In this document: piece by piece, positions 28,501-35,066 of the stretch
How the letters are laid out: each line of letters starts with the position of its first letter
How positions within the stretch are numbered: position 1 is the first letter of the stretch
Assembly: GCF_009766005.1 (NCBI RefSeq)
Contig: NZ_LMUK01000027.1
Span: 105,637-169,636 of the forward strand
Direction of reading: 5' to 3'
DNA length: 64,000 nt
From: Bradyrhizobium sp. S69
GTDB taxonomy: Bacteria; Pseudomonadota; Alphaproteobacteria; Rhizobiales; Xanthobacteraceae
Notes under the pieces: generated by a model
Databases searched by the model: none
What the model saw: only the letters and a program-made list of their open reading frames with translations
Told to the model about the DNA's origin: nothing
Translations under genes and position numbers: made by a program

Positions 28501-28715
28501 GCGCCGTTGAGCTCCTCCTCGATCAGCCGGGTGACGCTGTTGTAGAGGTTTTCCGGCGAGGCGCCGGGATAGCTGGTCGAGATCGAGATCGATGGCGGCG
28601 CGATGATCGGATATTGCGCGACCGCCAATAGCGGAATCGAGATCGCGCCGATCAAACAGATGAACAGCGCGACCACCCAGGCGAAAATCGGCCTGTCGAT
28701 GAAGAAATTCGGCAT
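25539..28715 (-). CDS. RND multidrug efflux permease, HAE1 family (AcrB/MexB-like)
   Basis: 1058-aa inner-membrane proton antiporter that, with a periplasmic adaptor and a TolC-type channel, exports hydrophobic compounds. Seen: MPNFFIDRPIFAWVVALFIC opening, the first large periplasmic loop, the TM4 proton-relay aspartates in VGILVDDAIVVVENVERIM near residue 405, and a second repeat half ending with the membrane segments near residue 1030. The ATG at 28715 is the family start; 34 upstream residues in the open frame belong to the end of the adaptor gene in another frame. Directly downstream of the adaptor gene (19-base gap). Confidence 0.95.
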   Translation of the reverse strand: MPNFFIDRPIFAWVVALFICLIGAISIPLLAVAQYPIIAPPSISISTSYPGASPENLYNSVTRLIEEELNGASGILNFESTSDSLGQVEITANFVPGTDTGAASVEVQNRIKRVEARLPRAVIQQGILVEEASSAVLQIITLRSTDGSLDEIGLGDFMIRNVLGEIRRIAGVGRATLYSTERSLRIWVDPQKLVGYGLTADDVTKAINAQNAQVASGSIGAEPSTPEQKISALVLVKGQLASPEEFGSIILHANSDGSTVRLRDVARIEIGGLSYQLNTRLNGQPTAGLSVLLSPSGNALATASAVEAKMKELSRFFPANITYDIPYNITPVVKASIEKVMSTLVEAVVLVFIVMFLFLQNIRYTIIPTIVVPVALLGTSAVLLLMGYSINMLTMFGMVLAVGILVDDAIVVVENVERIMAEEGLPPKQATRKAMSQISGAIIGITLVLIAVFVPMAFFPGSVGIIYRQFSVTMVAAIAFSALLAMSLTPALCATLLKPVTPGHGHASQAGWFNGLFGRFNRGLDAVKGRYATTVGWSLKRTGRLMLIYAALLVGLSWAFIRLPGGFLPVDDQGFITTDVQTPSDSSYARTEAAVEGVEKYLAQRAGVENVTFLTGFSFAGQGMNTAQAFISLKDWSERTGRDSAAAIVADINRELSSIRDAKISALQPPPIDNLGNSAGFSFRLQDRGQKGYAALTEAADRLIAEANAGDILQKVYVEGLPPAPQVSLAIDREKAGAFGVTFEDINNTISTNLGSNYVNDFPNRGRMQRVIVQADRGHRMNAEDILNYNVKNSRGQLVPFSAFATVEWSKGPTQIAGFNYYPAVRISGEAKPGHTSGDAIAEMERLAGKLPRGFGYEWTGQSLQEKLSGSQAPLLLGLSALVVFLCLAALYESWTIPLAVLLTVPLGILGAVLAAMLRGLPNDVYFTVGLITIIGLAAKDAILIIEFARDLRAQGKPLVEATVEACALRFRPILMTGVAFVCGVLPMVVAHGAGGASQQALGTGVMGGMIAVVILALLMVPVFFVSVQRVLARDRDESAEKMQAEPHGSAVVTRAGG

Positions 28716-28734
28716 GAGATATGACCTGGGGGTG

Positions 28735-30009
28735 TTACCGGTGCGCCTGCGTGGTCGGCTTGGGTGCCGGTGTGGCGAGCGGCGTTTCGGCGGATGCCTC
28801 GGCTTCCATCCAGGCATGCGGCTTGACCTCGTCGCCGGCGACGAATTTTTGAAAACCTTCGACCACGACCTTGTCGCCGGCCTTCAGGCCTTCTGAGACC
28901 AGCCATTGGCCATCCTGCAACGATCCGATGCGAACCGGCTGGGTCGCGACATGATTGTCGTCCCTGACCACGAACACCTCGCTGCCGCCGCCGCTATTGC
29001 GCTGGATCGCCTGCTGCGGCACCGCGATGGCGTCGGTATCGATGCCCTGCTCGATCAGCACGCGGACATACATGCCCGGCAGCAGCTCGCGCTTCGGGTT
29101 GGGAAATTCACCGCGCAGCGTGACCTGCCCGGTATGGGCGTCGACCTTAGCTTCTGAAAACAGCAGCTTGCCGGCGGCGGGATATACCGAGCCGTCATCG
29201 AGCACCAACCGCACCTTCAAGGCGTCGGGCGCGATGCGATCGAGATCGCCGGTTTCAAACGCCTTGCGCAGCCGGTTGAGTTCGGTGACCGATTGGGTGA
29301 AATCGGCATAGATCGGATCGAGCTGCTGAATGGTCGCCAGACTCGTCGTGTCGTTCTGCACCACCAGTGCGCCTTCGCTCGCCAGCGCGGCGCCGACGAC
29401 GCCATCGATCGGGGCGCGGATCGTCGCGTAATCGAGATTGAGCTTCGCGCGCGCGACGTCGGCTTTGCGTCCCTCGACATCGGCTGCGGCCTGACGCTCG
29501 GCCGCTATGGCTTTTTCGTTCTCGGCCTCGGGCGCGGTCTTTTGGCTGGTCAGCGTGGCGATGCGGCGCGCGTGCAGCGTGGCCTGGTCGAGCACCGCGG
29601 CCGCCTTGGCGAGCGCGGCCTCATTGGATTGCACCTCGACTTCAAACGGACGCGGATCAATCTGGTAGAGCGGATCGCCGGCCTTGACCTCGCTGCCCTG
29701 ACGGAAGGTGCGCTGGATCACGATGCCGGAGACGCGCGGACGCACATCGGCGACGCGGGTCGGCGCGACACGCCCGGGCAATTCGCGCACCATCGCACGG
29801 GCTTGCGGCTTGACGGTGACGATGCTGACGTCGCTCGCCGCGGGCGTGGCGGAGGCGGCAGCCGTGTTCGGTTCGTCACATCCTGCCAGCAGTGGCGCCA
29901 TGGCAGCGATCGTCAATGCAATGGCGGCGGACCGAACCGCCGATTGCGCGCGAAATCCTGATGTCAAAACGATGCCCCAAAGTTTGGTGTTGATTGCGAA
30001 TGACAACAT
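28735..30009 (-). CDS. RND efflux periplasmic adaptor (membrane fusion protein, AcrA/MexA-like)
   Basis: 424-aa lipoprotein adaptor. Lipobox LLAGC near residue 43, then the barrel-sandwich and hairpin parts: GRVAPTRVADVRPRVSGIV near 75, EVKAGDPLYQIDPRPFEVEV, a coiled-coil hairpin of about 60 residues, NLDYATIRAPIDGVVG, and the beta-barrel/membrane-proximal part to the end. It bridges the permease to an outer-membrane channel, which is not encoded here. The ATG at 30009 is a compromise: an upstream ATG at 30114 gives a longer, less signal-like N terminus. No dedicated regulator gene lies next to it. Confidence 0.92.
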   Translation of the reverse strand: MLSFAINTKLWGIVLTSGFRAQSAVRSAAIALTIAAMAPLLAGCDEPNTAAASATPAASDVSIVTVKPQARAMVRELPGRVAPTRVADVRPRVSGIVIQRTFRQGSEVKAGDPLYQIDPRPFEVEVQSNEAALAKAAAVLDQATLHARRIATLTSQKTAPEAENEKAIAAERQAAADVEGRKADVARAKLNLDYATIRAPIDGVVGAALASEGALVVQNDTTSLATIQQLDPIYADFTQSVTELNRLRKAFETGDLDRIAPDALKVRLVLDDGSVYPAAGKLLFSEAKVDAHTGQVTLRGEFPNPKRELLPGMYVRVLIEQGIDTDAIAVPQQAIQRNSGGGSEVFVVRDDNHVATQPVRIGSLQDGQWLVSEGLKAGDKVVVEGFQKFVAGDEVKPHAWMEAEASAETPLATPAPKPTTQAHR

Positions 30010-30280
30010 TCGCCGACGCGGCAGATCCACGCTCTCGATGAGGGAGGATAAGAAACGCGTGTTGCGATGCAACGCATGGCGTGGGCGGCGCAATGTCACA
30101 GACGCGGCTATCACACTGAGGCAGCAACGACTTTTGGCGGCGGGCTATATTGTCGCGGCTGTTCTTGCCGCGTTGAAGCGTCGCAGTCGGCGGAAGGCGG
30201 AATTATTTAAGTTCATGAGCGTGCGGTGACGCGCAAGATTGTGAGGCATACGCGAAGATCGAATCAGCCTGGGCGTTTCC

Positions 30281-30346
30281 GTAGCCCGGATGAGCGAAGC
30301 AACATCCGGGTTTATCCCGCATATCGCAAGTGCTCATGCGGGCTAC
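30281..30346. repeat. Palindromic repeat, family R8 (gtagcccggatgagcg type)
   Basis: gtagcccggatgagcgaagc at the left pairs with gctcatgcgggctac at the right, with aacatccgggtttatcccgc between. Single copy in this window, next to an R1 copy. Confidence 0.65.
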
Positions 30347-30370
30347 CGCGCCGCTAGATTCTTGGGAGCC

Positions 30371-30493
30371 GTCATGCGCGGGCTTGACCCGCGCATCCAT
30401 CAATTTTCGCAAGAGTCTTTCGTGACGGATTGCCGGGTCATAGGCTAGCGGAAGCGACGCCGTCCTTCAGACGGCTATGCCCGGCAATGACGG
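30371..30493. repeat. R1 repeat carrying an internal insertion
   Basis: Starts gtcatgcgcgggcttgaccc and ends cccggcaatgacgg like other R1 copies, but between gccgggtca and tgcccggcaatg it has about 38 extra bases (aggctagcggaagcgacgcc gtccttcagacggcta), themselves carrying the hairpin gccgtccttcagacggc. Confidence 0.7.
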
Positions 30494-30499
30494 TTTTGG

Positions 30500-31525
30500 C
30501 TACACCGCCCGCATCCTATAGTGGCTGACGCCCCATTCGCTGCCGTCGGCGTAGCCGAACAGGCCTGATGTGGCGAGGAAGAACCAGCGCCAGCGCCGCA
30601 TCCACAGGCCGGTGTTGTTGCCGTAGACCTCGCGCAGGATCGCTTCGATCTCGTCGCGGCGGGCATCGAAACGCTCGAGCCAGTCGAGCGCGGTGCGCTG
30701 ATAATGCGTACCGCTCCAGCGCCATTCTTTCTCGACCGCGAACAGATCGGCGTATTGCCGGATCAAATGGTGGCTCGGCATCACGCCGCCGGTGAAGAAA
30801 TGCTGCGCGATCCAATCCTCGCGGTCGGCGCGGTCGAACAGATAGGATCCGGCGCGATGGCTGAAGATGTGCATGAAGAACCGCCCCTCGGGCGCCAGCC
30901 AGCCGCTCACCCTGGTCATTAGCGCGCGCCAGTTCATCATGTGTTCGAACATCTCGACCGAGACGATGCGGTCGAATGTCCGGTCCGGATCGAAGCCGTT
31001 CATGTCGGCGGTGACGACCCGCAGATTCTTCAAGCCGCGCTTGGCTGCTTCGCCTTCGATGAATTCGCGCTGCGAATTCGAATTGGACACCGCGACGATG
31101 GGCGAATTCGGGAATTGCCGCGCCATCCACAGCGACAGTGAACCCCAGCCGCAGCCGAGTTCGAGGATCGATTGGCCGTCCGCAAGGTCGGCGTGCTCGA
31201 CGGTCTGGCGCAGCGCCTCTTCTTCGGCCTCCTGCAAGGTCGAGGCCGGCTCCTTGTAGAAGCACGAGGAGTATTTGCGGTTGGGGCCGAGCACATGCGC
31301 GAAGAACGCCGCCGGCACTTCATAATGCTGCGCGTTGGCCGCATCCGCGTGTTCGGCGATCGCGCGCGCCGCCATCTCATCGGCGAACGCCACGTCGCTC
31401 TCGGCATTGCCGTCCGCAAGCCGCGCCGCGGTGCGCGAGCATAATCGCTGGATCGCGGCGCGAACGACCAGGTCCGGCAGCGGCACCCGCTCAGCGGCCA
31501 CGATGATGTTGGAAACGAAGCTCAT
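30500..31525 (-). CDS. Cyclopropane-fatty-acid synthase-like SAM methyltransferase
   Basis: 341-aa class I methyltransferase of the CFA synthase family, which methylates phospholipid acyl double bonds at the membrane surface. Seen: AQHYEVPAAFFAHVLGPNRK with the KYSSCFY substrate region, the SAM loop SILELGCGWGSLSLWMARQF near residue 120, VSNSNSQREFIEGEA, VSVEMFEHMMNW and FFMHIFSHRAGSYLF. It is shorter than E. coli Cfa and lacks part of the N-terminal lipid-binding domain, so the substrate may differ. Downstream of a DUF1295 enzyme gene on the same strand, a pairing often seen for lipid-modifying genes. Confidence 0.88.
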   Translation of the reverse strand: MSFVSNIIVAAERVPLPDLVVRAAIQRLCSRTAARLADGNAESDVAFADEMAARAIAEHADAANAQHYEVPAAFFAHVLGPNRKYSSCFYKEPASTLQEAEEEALRQTVEHADLADGQSILELGCGWGSLSLWMARQFPNSPIVAVSNSNSQREFIEGEAAKRGLKNLRVVTADMNGFDPDRTFDRIVSVEMFEHMMNWRALMTRVSGWLAPEGRFFMHIFSHRAGSYLFDRADREDWIAQHFFTGGVMPSHHLIRQYADLFAVEKEWRWSGTHYQRTALDWLERFDARRDEIEAILREVYGNNTGLWMRRWRWFFLATSGLFGYADGSEWGVSHYRMRAV

Positions 31526-31543
31526 GCAGTGGCTCCCTTCATT

Positions 31544-32392
31544 TTACGCATGATCTTTTTCCGAAAACCGGTTCCCACTTTTCGGGATCATGCGTGGGTG
31601 CGGCGGCAATGGAAAGAAGGCGCTGGTGCGCGACTGATAGTCCCGGTAGCGCTCGCCGCGCGACCGCAGCATCTGCGCTTCCAGCGGCGGTATGCCGGTG
31701 ACATGCACCAGGATCCAGTACATGAACACCGGCGCCAACAGCGTCACCCAGCCCCAGCCGTATTCAAGCGAGATCGCGATCACCGGATAGGCCAGCCAGC
31801 CGAACCATTCGAAGAAATAATTGGGATGGCGCGACCAGCGCCACAGCCCGATATCGCAGACCCGGCCCTGGTTGGCGGGATCGCTACGGAAGGTCTGGAG
31901 CTGCGCGTCGGCCAGCGCCTCGCCGGCGATGCCGACCAGCAAGACCAGCACACCGAGATAATCCTGGATCCGCAGCGCGTCGTGCGGAAATCGCGCCGCA
32001 ACGAAAATCGAAAACACCAGCGGGACCGATCCCAGTCCCTGATTTTGCAAGAACACAAACATCCGGCGCGGCGAATCGACGCCCCATTCTTTCGCAAACG
32101 CGGCATAGCGCGGATCGTCTGATATCCCGGCGGTGCGCCGCGCGATGTGGGAACCGAGCCGGATCGACCAGACCGCCACCAATATCGCGAGCAGCCATTG
32201 CCGCGGGTTGGGGCTTAAGCCGGCGATCGGCCACAGCGAGCTGGCGGCGCCGGTCAAGCCCAGCGAGAAAGTCCAGATGGTATCGACCCAGCCCGAATTG
32301 CCGGTGCGCTGCTGCACCAGCCAGGCCCCGGCCATCAGGACCGACAGCGCCACCGCGATCGCGGCGATAGCCCCCAAATACGAAATGATCAT
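31544..32392 (-). CDS. DUF1295 membrane protein (steroid 5-alpha-reductase-like)
   Basis: 282-aa polytopic protein. Helices near residues 1-25, 40-60, 65-80, 110-130, 140-160 and 200-230, with the family motif RVCDIGLWRWSRHPNYFFEW near 190 followed by GWLAYPV. DUF1295 proteins are thought to be membrane reductases; the substrate is unknown. The last residues, MIPKSGNRFSEKDHA, are encoded by an R4 intergenic repeat (31547-31595), so the native C terminus was probably shorter or has been replaced. It lies 18 bases upstream of the methyltransferase gene and is likely co-transcribed with it. Confidence 0.82.
   Translation of the reverse strand: MIISYLGAIAAIAVALSVLMAGAWLVQQRTGNSGWVDTIWTFSLGLTGAASSLWPIAGLSPNPRQWLLAILVAVWSIRLGSHIARRTAGISDDPRYAAFAKEWGVDSPRRMFVFLQNQGLGSVPLVFSIFVAARFPHDALRIQDYLGVLVLLVGIAGEALADAQLQTFRSDPANQGRVCDIGLWRWSRHPNYFFEWFGWLAYPVIAISLEYGWGWVTLLAPVFMYWILVHVTGIPPLEAQMLRSRGERYRDYQSRTSAFFPLPPHPRMIPKSGNRFSEKDHA
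31547..31595. repeat. R4 repeat overlapping the 3' end of the DUF1295 gene
   Basis: acgcatgatctttttccgaa aaccggttcccacttttcgg gatcatgcgt; the same palindromic R4 core as at 18864 and 55880. On the minus strand it supplies the last sense codons of the DUF1295 gene and the spacer to the methyltransferase gene. Confidence 0.8.
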
Positions 32393-32575
32393 GCAATTGC
32401 CGGTTAAAAGCGGGTGACATCGAAGGTTTATGAAATACGCTGCGAACCAAGCCGGGTTTCACGCCGAAGTTCCCTGTTGCCGCCACGAACCAGGCGCAAC
32501 TGGCCTTTTTTCCCGGCACCGCTGTGCCATATTGGCGCCCGAACGCGCTTCGCTCGCAAAAGGTAATGACCGGCA

Positions 32576-33574
32576 ATGCCTTCAGGCCCCACTCCCGCTT
32601 CCGCGATGGAAATCGAACTGACCAAGCTGTCTTCGCCACGGATCTTCCTGGTCCGGATGCTGGTATTCCTGGTGCTGTGCGCGCTCGTCATGGTGGTGCT
32701 GTACAAGCAGATCGTCACCGCGTTCTTCGCCAATCCCGGCCTCAACGCGCTGATCGGGCTTGTGCTTTTGATCGGCACCATCCTGGCGTTCCGGCAGGTG
32801 ATCCGGCTCTATCCGGAAGTCGCCTGGGTCAATAATTTCCGTATCGCCGATCCGGGCCTTGCGATCGAGCGGCGCCCGACCTTGCTGGCGCCGATGGCGG
32901 CGATCCTCGGCGGCGAGCGCACCGGGCGGATGACGATCTCGCAGCAGACCATGCGGCATCTGCTCGATTCGATTGCGACCCGGCTCGACGAGGCCCGCGA
33001 CATTTCGCGCTACATGACCGGTCTGTTGGTGTTCCTCGGCCTGCTCGGCACCTTCTGGGGCCTGATCGAGACCGTCGGTTCGGTCGGCAAGGTGATCGAT
33101 GGACTGAAGGTCGGCGGCGACGCGGGCGCGCTGTTCGATACGCTCAAGGAGGGGCTGGCGGCGCCGCTCGGCGGCATGGGCATTTCGTTTTCGTCGTCGC
33201 TGTTCGGCCTCGCCGGCTCGCTGATCCTGGGTTTTCTCGACCTGCAATCCAGCCAGGCGCAGAACCGGTTCTATACCGATCTGGAAGACTGGCTCGCCTC
33301 CACGGTGCGCGAATATTCCGGCGACAGCGCCTCCGGCACCGGCGGCGAGTTGCAGAACGCCATCGAGAAATTGCGCTCCACCATGGAAGAAGGCGGCAGC
33401 AACCGCGGCACCACGGCGGCAATGGCCAATCTCGCCGAGGCCATTCAGGGCCTGGTCGCGCATATGCGCACCGAACAGCAGATGATCCGCGAATGGGCCG
33501 ACGGCCAGGGCGAGCAGAACAAAGAGATAAAGAAATTGCTCGAGCGGATCGCGCGCCAGCCCGAGAAGAATTAG
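32576..33574 (+). CDS. MotA/TolQ/ExbB-like proton channel protein
   Basis: 332-aa inner-membrane protein. Helices near residues 25-45 and 55-72, a cytoplasmic stretch, then the conserved pair MTGLLVFLGLLGTFWGLIET near 142 and GGMGISFSSSLFGLAGSLIL near 198 typical of TolQ/MotA channels. It should form a proton-driven stator with the OmpA-like protein encoded next. No flagellar genes are adjacent, so flagellar rotation is not implied. An in-frame ATG at 32606 is an alternative start. The C-terminal 90 residues are hydrophilic and helical. Confidence 0.85.
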   Translation: MPSGPTPASAMEIELTKLSSPRIFLVRMLVFLVLCALVMVVLYKQIVTAFFANPGLNALIGLVLLIGTILAFRQVIRLYPEVAWVNNFRIADPGLAIERRPTLLAPMAAILGGERTGRMTISQQTMRHLLDSIATRLDEARDISRYMTGLLVFLGLLGTFWGLIETVGSVGKVIDGLKVGGDAGALFDTLKEGLAAPLGGMGISFSSSLFGLAGSLILGFLDLQSSQAQNRFYTDLEDWLASTVREYSGDSASGTGGELQNAIEKLRSTMEEGGSNRGTTAAMANLAEAIQGLVAHMRTEQQMIREWADGQGEQNKEIKKLLERIARQPEKN

Positions 33575-33577
33575 CAA

Positions 33578-33633
33578 AGCGTTTTCGAGCGAAATGGGCA
33601 CCGGTTCGCGTCGGGAAAACGCGTCAAATGAAT
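33578..33633. repeat. R2 repeat inside a two-gene operon
   Basis: aaagcgttttcgagcgaaat, accggttcgcgtcgggaaaa cgcgtcaaatg; lacks the hairpin tail of the longer R2 copies. It fills most of the 73-base gap between the MotA-like and OmpA-like genes. Confidence 0.75.
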
Positions 33634-33647
33634 AGAGAGAATTTCCG

Positions 33648-34679
33648 ATGGCCCTTGCCCGTACCCGCCGCAGTGAATCCGGTTTCAACTACTGGCCGGG
33701 TTTCGTCGACGCGCTGTCGACGCTGGTGCTGTCGATCGTGTTCCTGCTCTCGGTATTCCTGGTAGTGCAGTTCTATTTGTCGCAGGAAGTCACCGGCAAG
33801 GACAAGGCGCTGGAGCAGCTCAACGCCAAGATCGCGCAATTGAACGATTTGCTGTCGCTGGAAAAACTCGCCGACCTCAATCTCAACGATCAGCTGTCGC
33901 AACTGAAGGCGGGGCTGTCGTCGGCGGAGACCGAGCGCGATCGCGTCAAGGGGCTCTATGAGGGCCTTGCCGGCGCCGGCAACGATGCTGCCGGACGCGC
34001 CAACGAACTCAACAAGGCGCTGGATTCCGAAAAGTCGGTCTCCACGCGCGCGCTGGCGCAGATCGAGGTCCTGAACCAGCAGATCAGCGCGCTGCGGCGC
34101 CAGTTGGCAGCACTGGAGGAAGCCCTCGATGCTTCCGAGAAACGCGACAAGGAATCGCAGGGGCGTGTCGCCGATCTCGGCCAGCGGCTCAACGTGGCGC
34201 TGGCGCAGCGGGTGCAGGAATTGTCGCGCTATCGTTCGGAATTCTTCGGCCGGCTTCGCGCCATTTTGGGCAACCGGCCTGATATCAGGATCGTCGGCGA
34301 CCGTTTTGTGTTTCAGTCGGAAGTATTTTTCGACACCGGGCAGGCCTTGCTGTTACCCGAAGGCCGTGCCGAACTCGACAAGGTCGCAAGCGCGTTGACC
34401 GATCTCGACAAGCAGATCCCGAGCGAAATCGCCTGGGTATTGCGGGTTGACGGCCACACCGACGCACGGCCGATCTTCAACAGCCCGCTGTTCAAGTCGA
34501 ACTGGGAATTGTCGTCGGCGCGCGCGATTTCGGTGGTGCAGTATCTGATATCGCTGGGCGTGCCGGCGCAACGGCTGGTCGCGGCGGGGGTTGCCGAATT
34601 CCAGCCACTCGATACCGCGCAAACCGAAGACGCCTACAAGCGCAACCGCCGCATCGAGCTCAAGCTGACGGAGAGGTAG
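33648..34679 (+). CDS. OmpA/MotB-like peptidoglycan-binding protein
   Basis: 343-aa protein: one N-terminal membrane helix (ALSTLVLSIVFLLSVFLVVQ near residues 23-42), a coiled-coil from about 50 to 190 (EQLNAKIAQLNDLLSLEKL; QIEVLNQQISALRRQLAALE) and a C-terminal OmpA domain with FDTGQALLLPEGRAELDKVA, RVDGHTDARPI and the NRRIELKL ending. It pairs with the upstream channel protein as a stator or envelope-energising complex. An R2 repeat occupies the 73-base intergenic gap. AGAGAGAATTTCC precedes the ATG. Confidence 0.88.
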   Translation: MALARTRRSESGFNYWPGFVDALSTLVLSIVFLLSVFLVVQFYLSQEVTGKDKALEQLNAKIAQLNDLLSLEKLADLNLNDQLSQLKAGLSSAETERDRVKGLYEGLAGAGNDAAGRANELNKALDSEKSVSTRALAQIEVLNQQISALRRQLAALEEALDASEKRDKESQGRVADLGQRLNVALAQRVQELSRYRSEFFGRLRAILGNRPDIRIVGDRFVFQSEVFFDTGQALLLPEGRAELDKVASALTDLDKQIPSEIAWVLRVDGHTDARPIFNSPLFKSNWELSSARAISVVQYLISLGVPAQRLVAAGVAEFQPLDTAQTEDAYKRNRRIELKLTER

Positions 34680-34684
34680 GGCTG

Positions 34685-34770
34685 TCGTCATTGCCGGGCT
34701 TGACCCGGCAATCCATCACGAACGACTCTTACGAAGAGGATGGATGCCCGGATCAAGTCCGGGCATGACA
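34685..34770. repeat. R1 palindromic repeat
   Basis: cgtcattgccgggcttgacc cggcaatccatc, then gatggatgcccggatcaagt ccgggcatgac: two facing half-elements as at 493-581. Confidence 0.8.
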
Positions 34771-34779
34771 GCCAGAAAT

Positions 34780-34815
34780 TCAAATCCCCTCGAACTGCAA
34801 TCGCGCCAGACGCGC
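34780..34815. repeat. 36-bp direct repeat, left copy
   Basis: Begins tcaaatcccctcgaactgca and ends gccagacgcgc. It is identical, except for one base, to 36684-36719, which is the 3' end of the ABC exporter gene. The two copies bracket the small membrane peptide and GT-C-like genes. Confidence 0.85.
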
Positions 34816-34970
34816 TTCCGTCGCCACAGCTCTTCAGCAACCTATTTATTGAAACGCTTGCTCTCTTGGCCGGCCACGCGGCATCGCGCGGCGCGAACGC
34901 CACTTTTCGGTTGACGTGGGTAATTTTCCCACATATCTGAGCGCGATCATTCAAGAGAGAGCACCGACGT

Positions 34971-35066
34971 ATGGAACAGACCATCGCCCTTGGTTTCCTA
35001 CTCGCGATTGCCGCCTTCGCGGCGGCGTATTGCTGGGCCGCACTAAAAGATCAGAACCGCAAATGA
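34971..35066 (+). CDS. 31-residue single-pass membrane peptide, coupled to the next gene
   Basis: MEQTIALGFLLAIAAFAAAY followed by CWAALKDQNRK: one hydrophobic helix and a short basic tail. Its stop TGA overlaps the ATG of the GT-C-like gene as ATGA, the arrangement for translational coupling, and AGAGAGAG lies about 10 bases upstream of its start. Too short for family assignment; possibly a small partner or leader of the big membrane protein. Confidence 0.5.
   Translation: MEQTIALGFLLAIAAFAAAYCWAALKDQNRK

Noticed and set aside
32576..34679. Flagellar motor MotA/MotB
   Set aside because: The proteins have channel and OmpA domains but there are no flagellar neighbours; a general stator or envelope pair is more likely.
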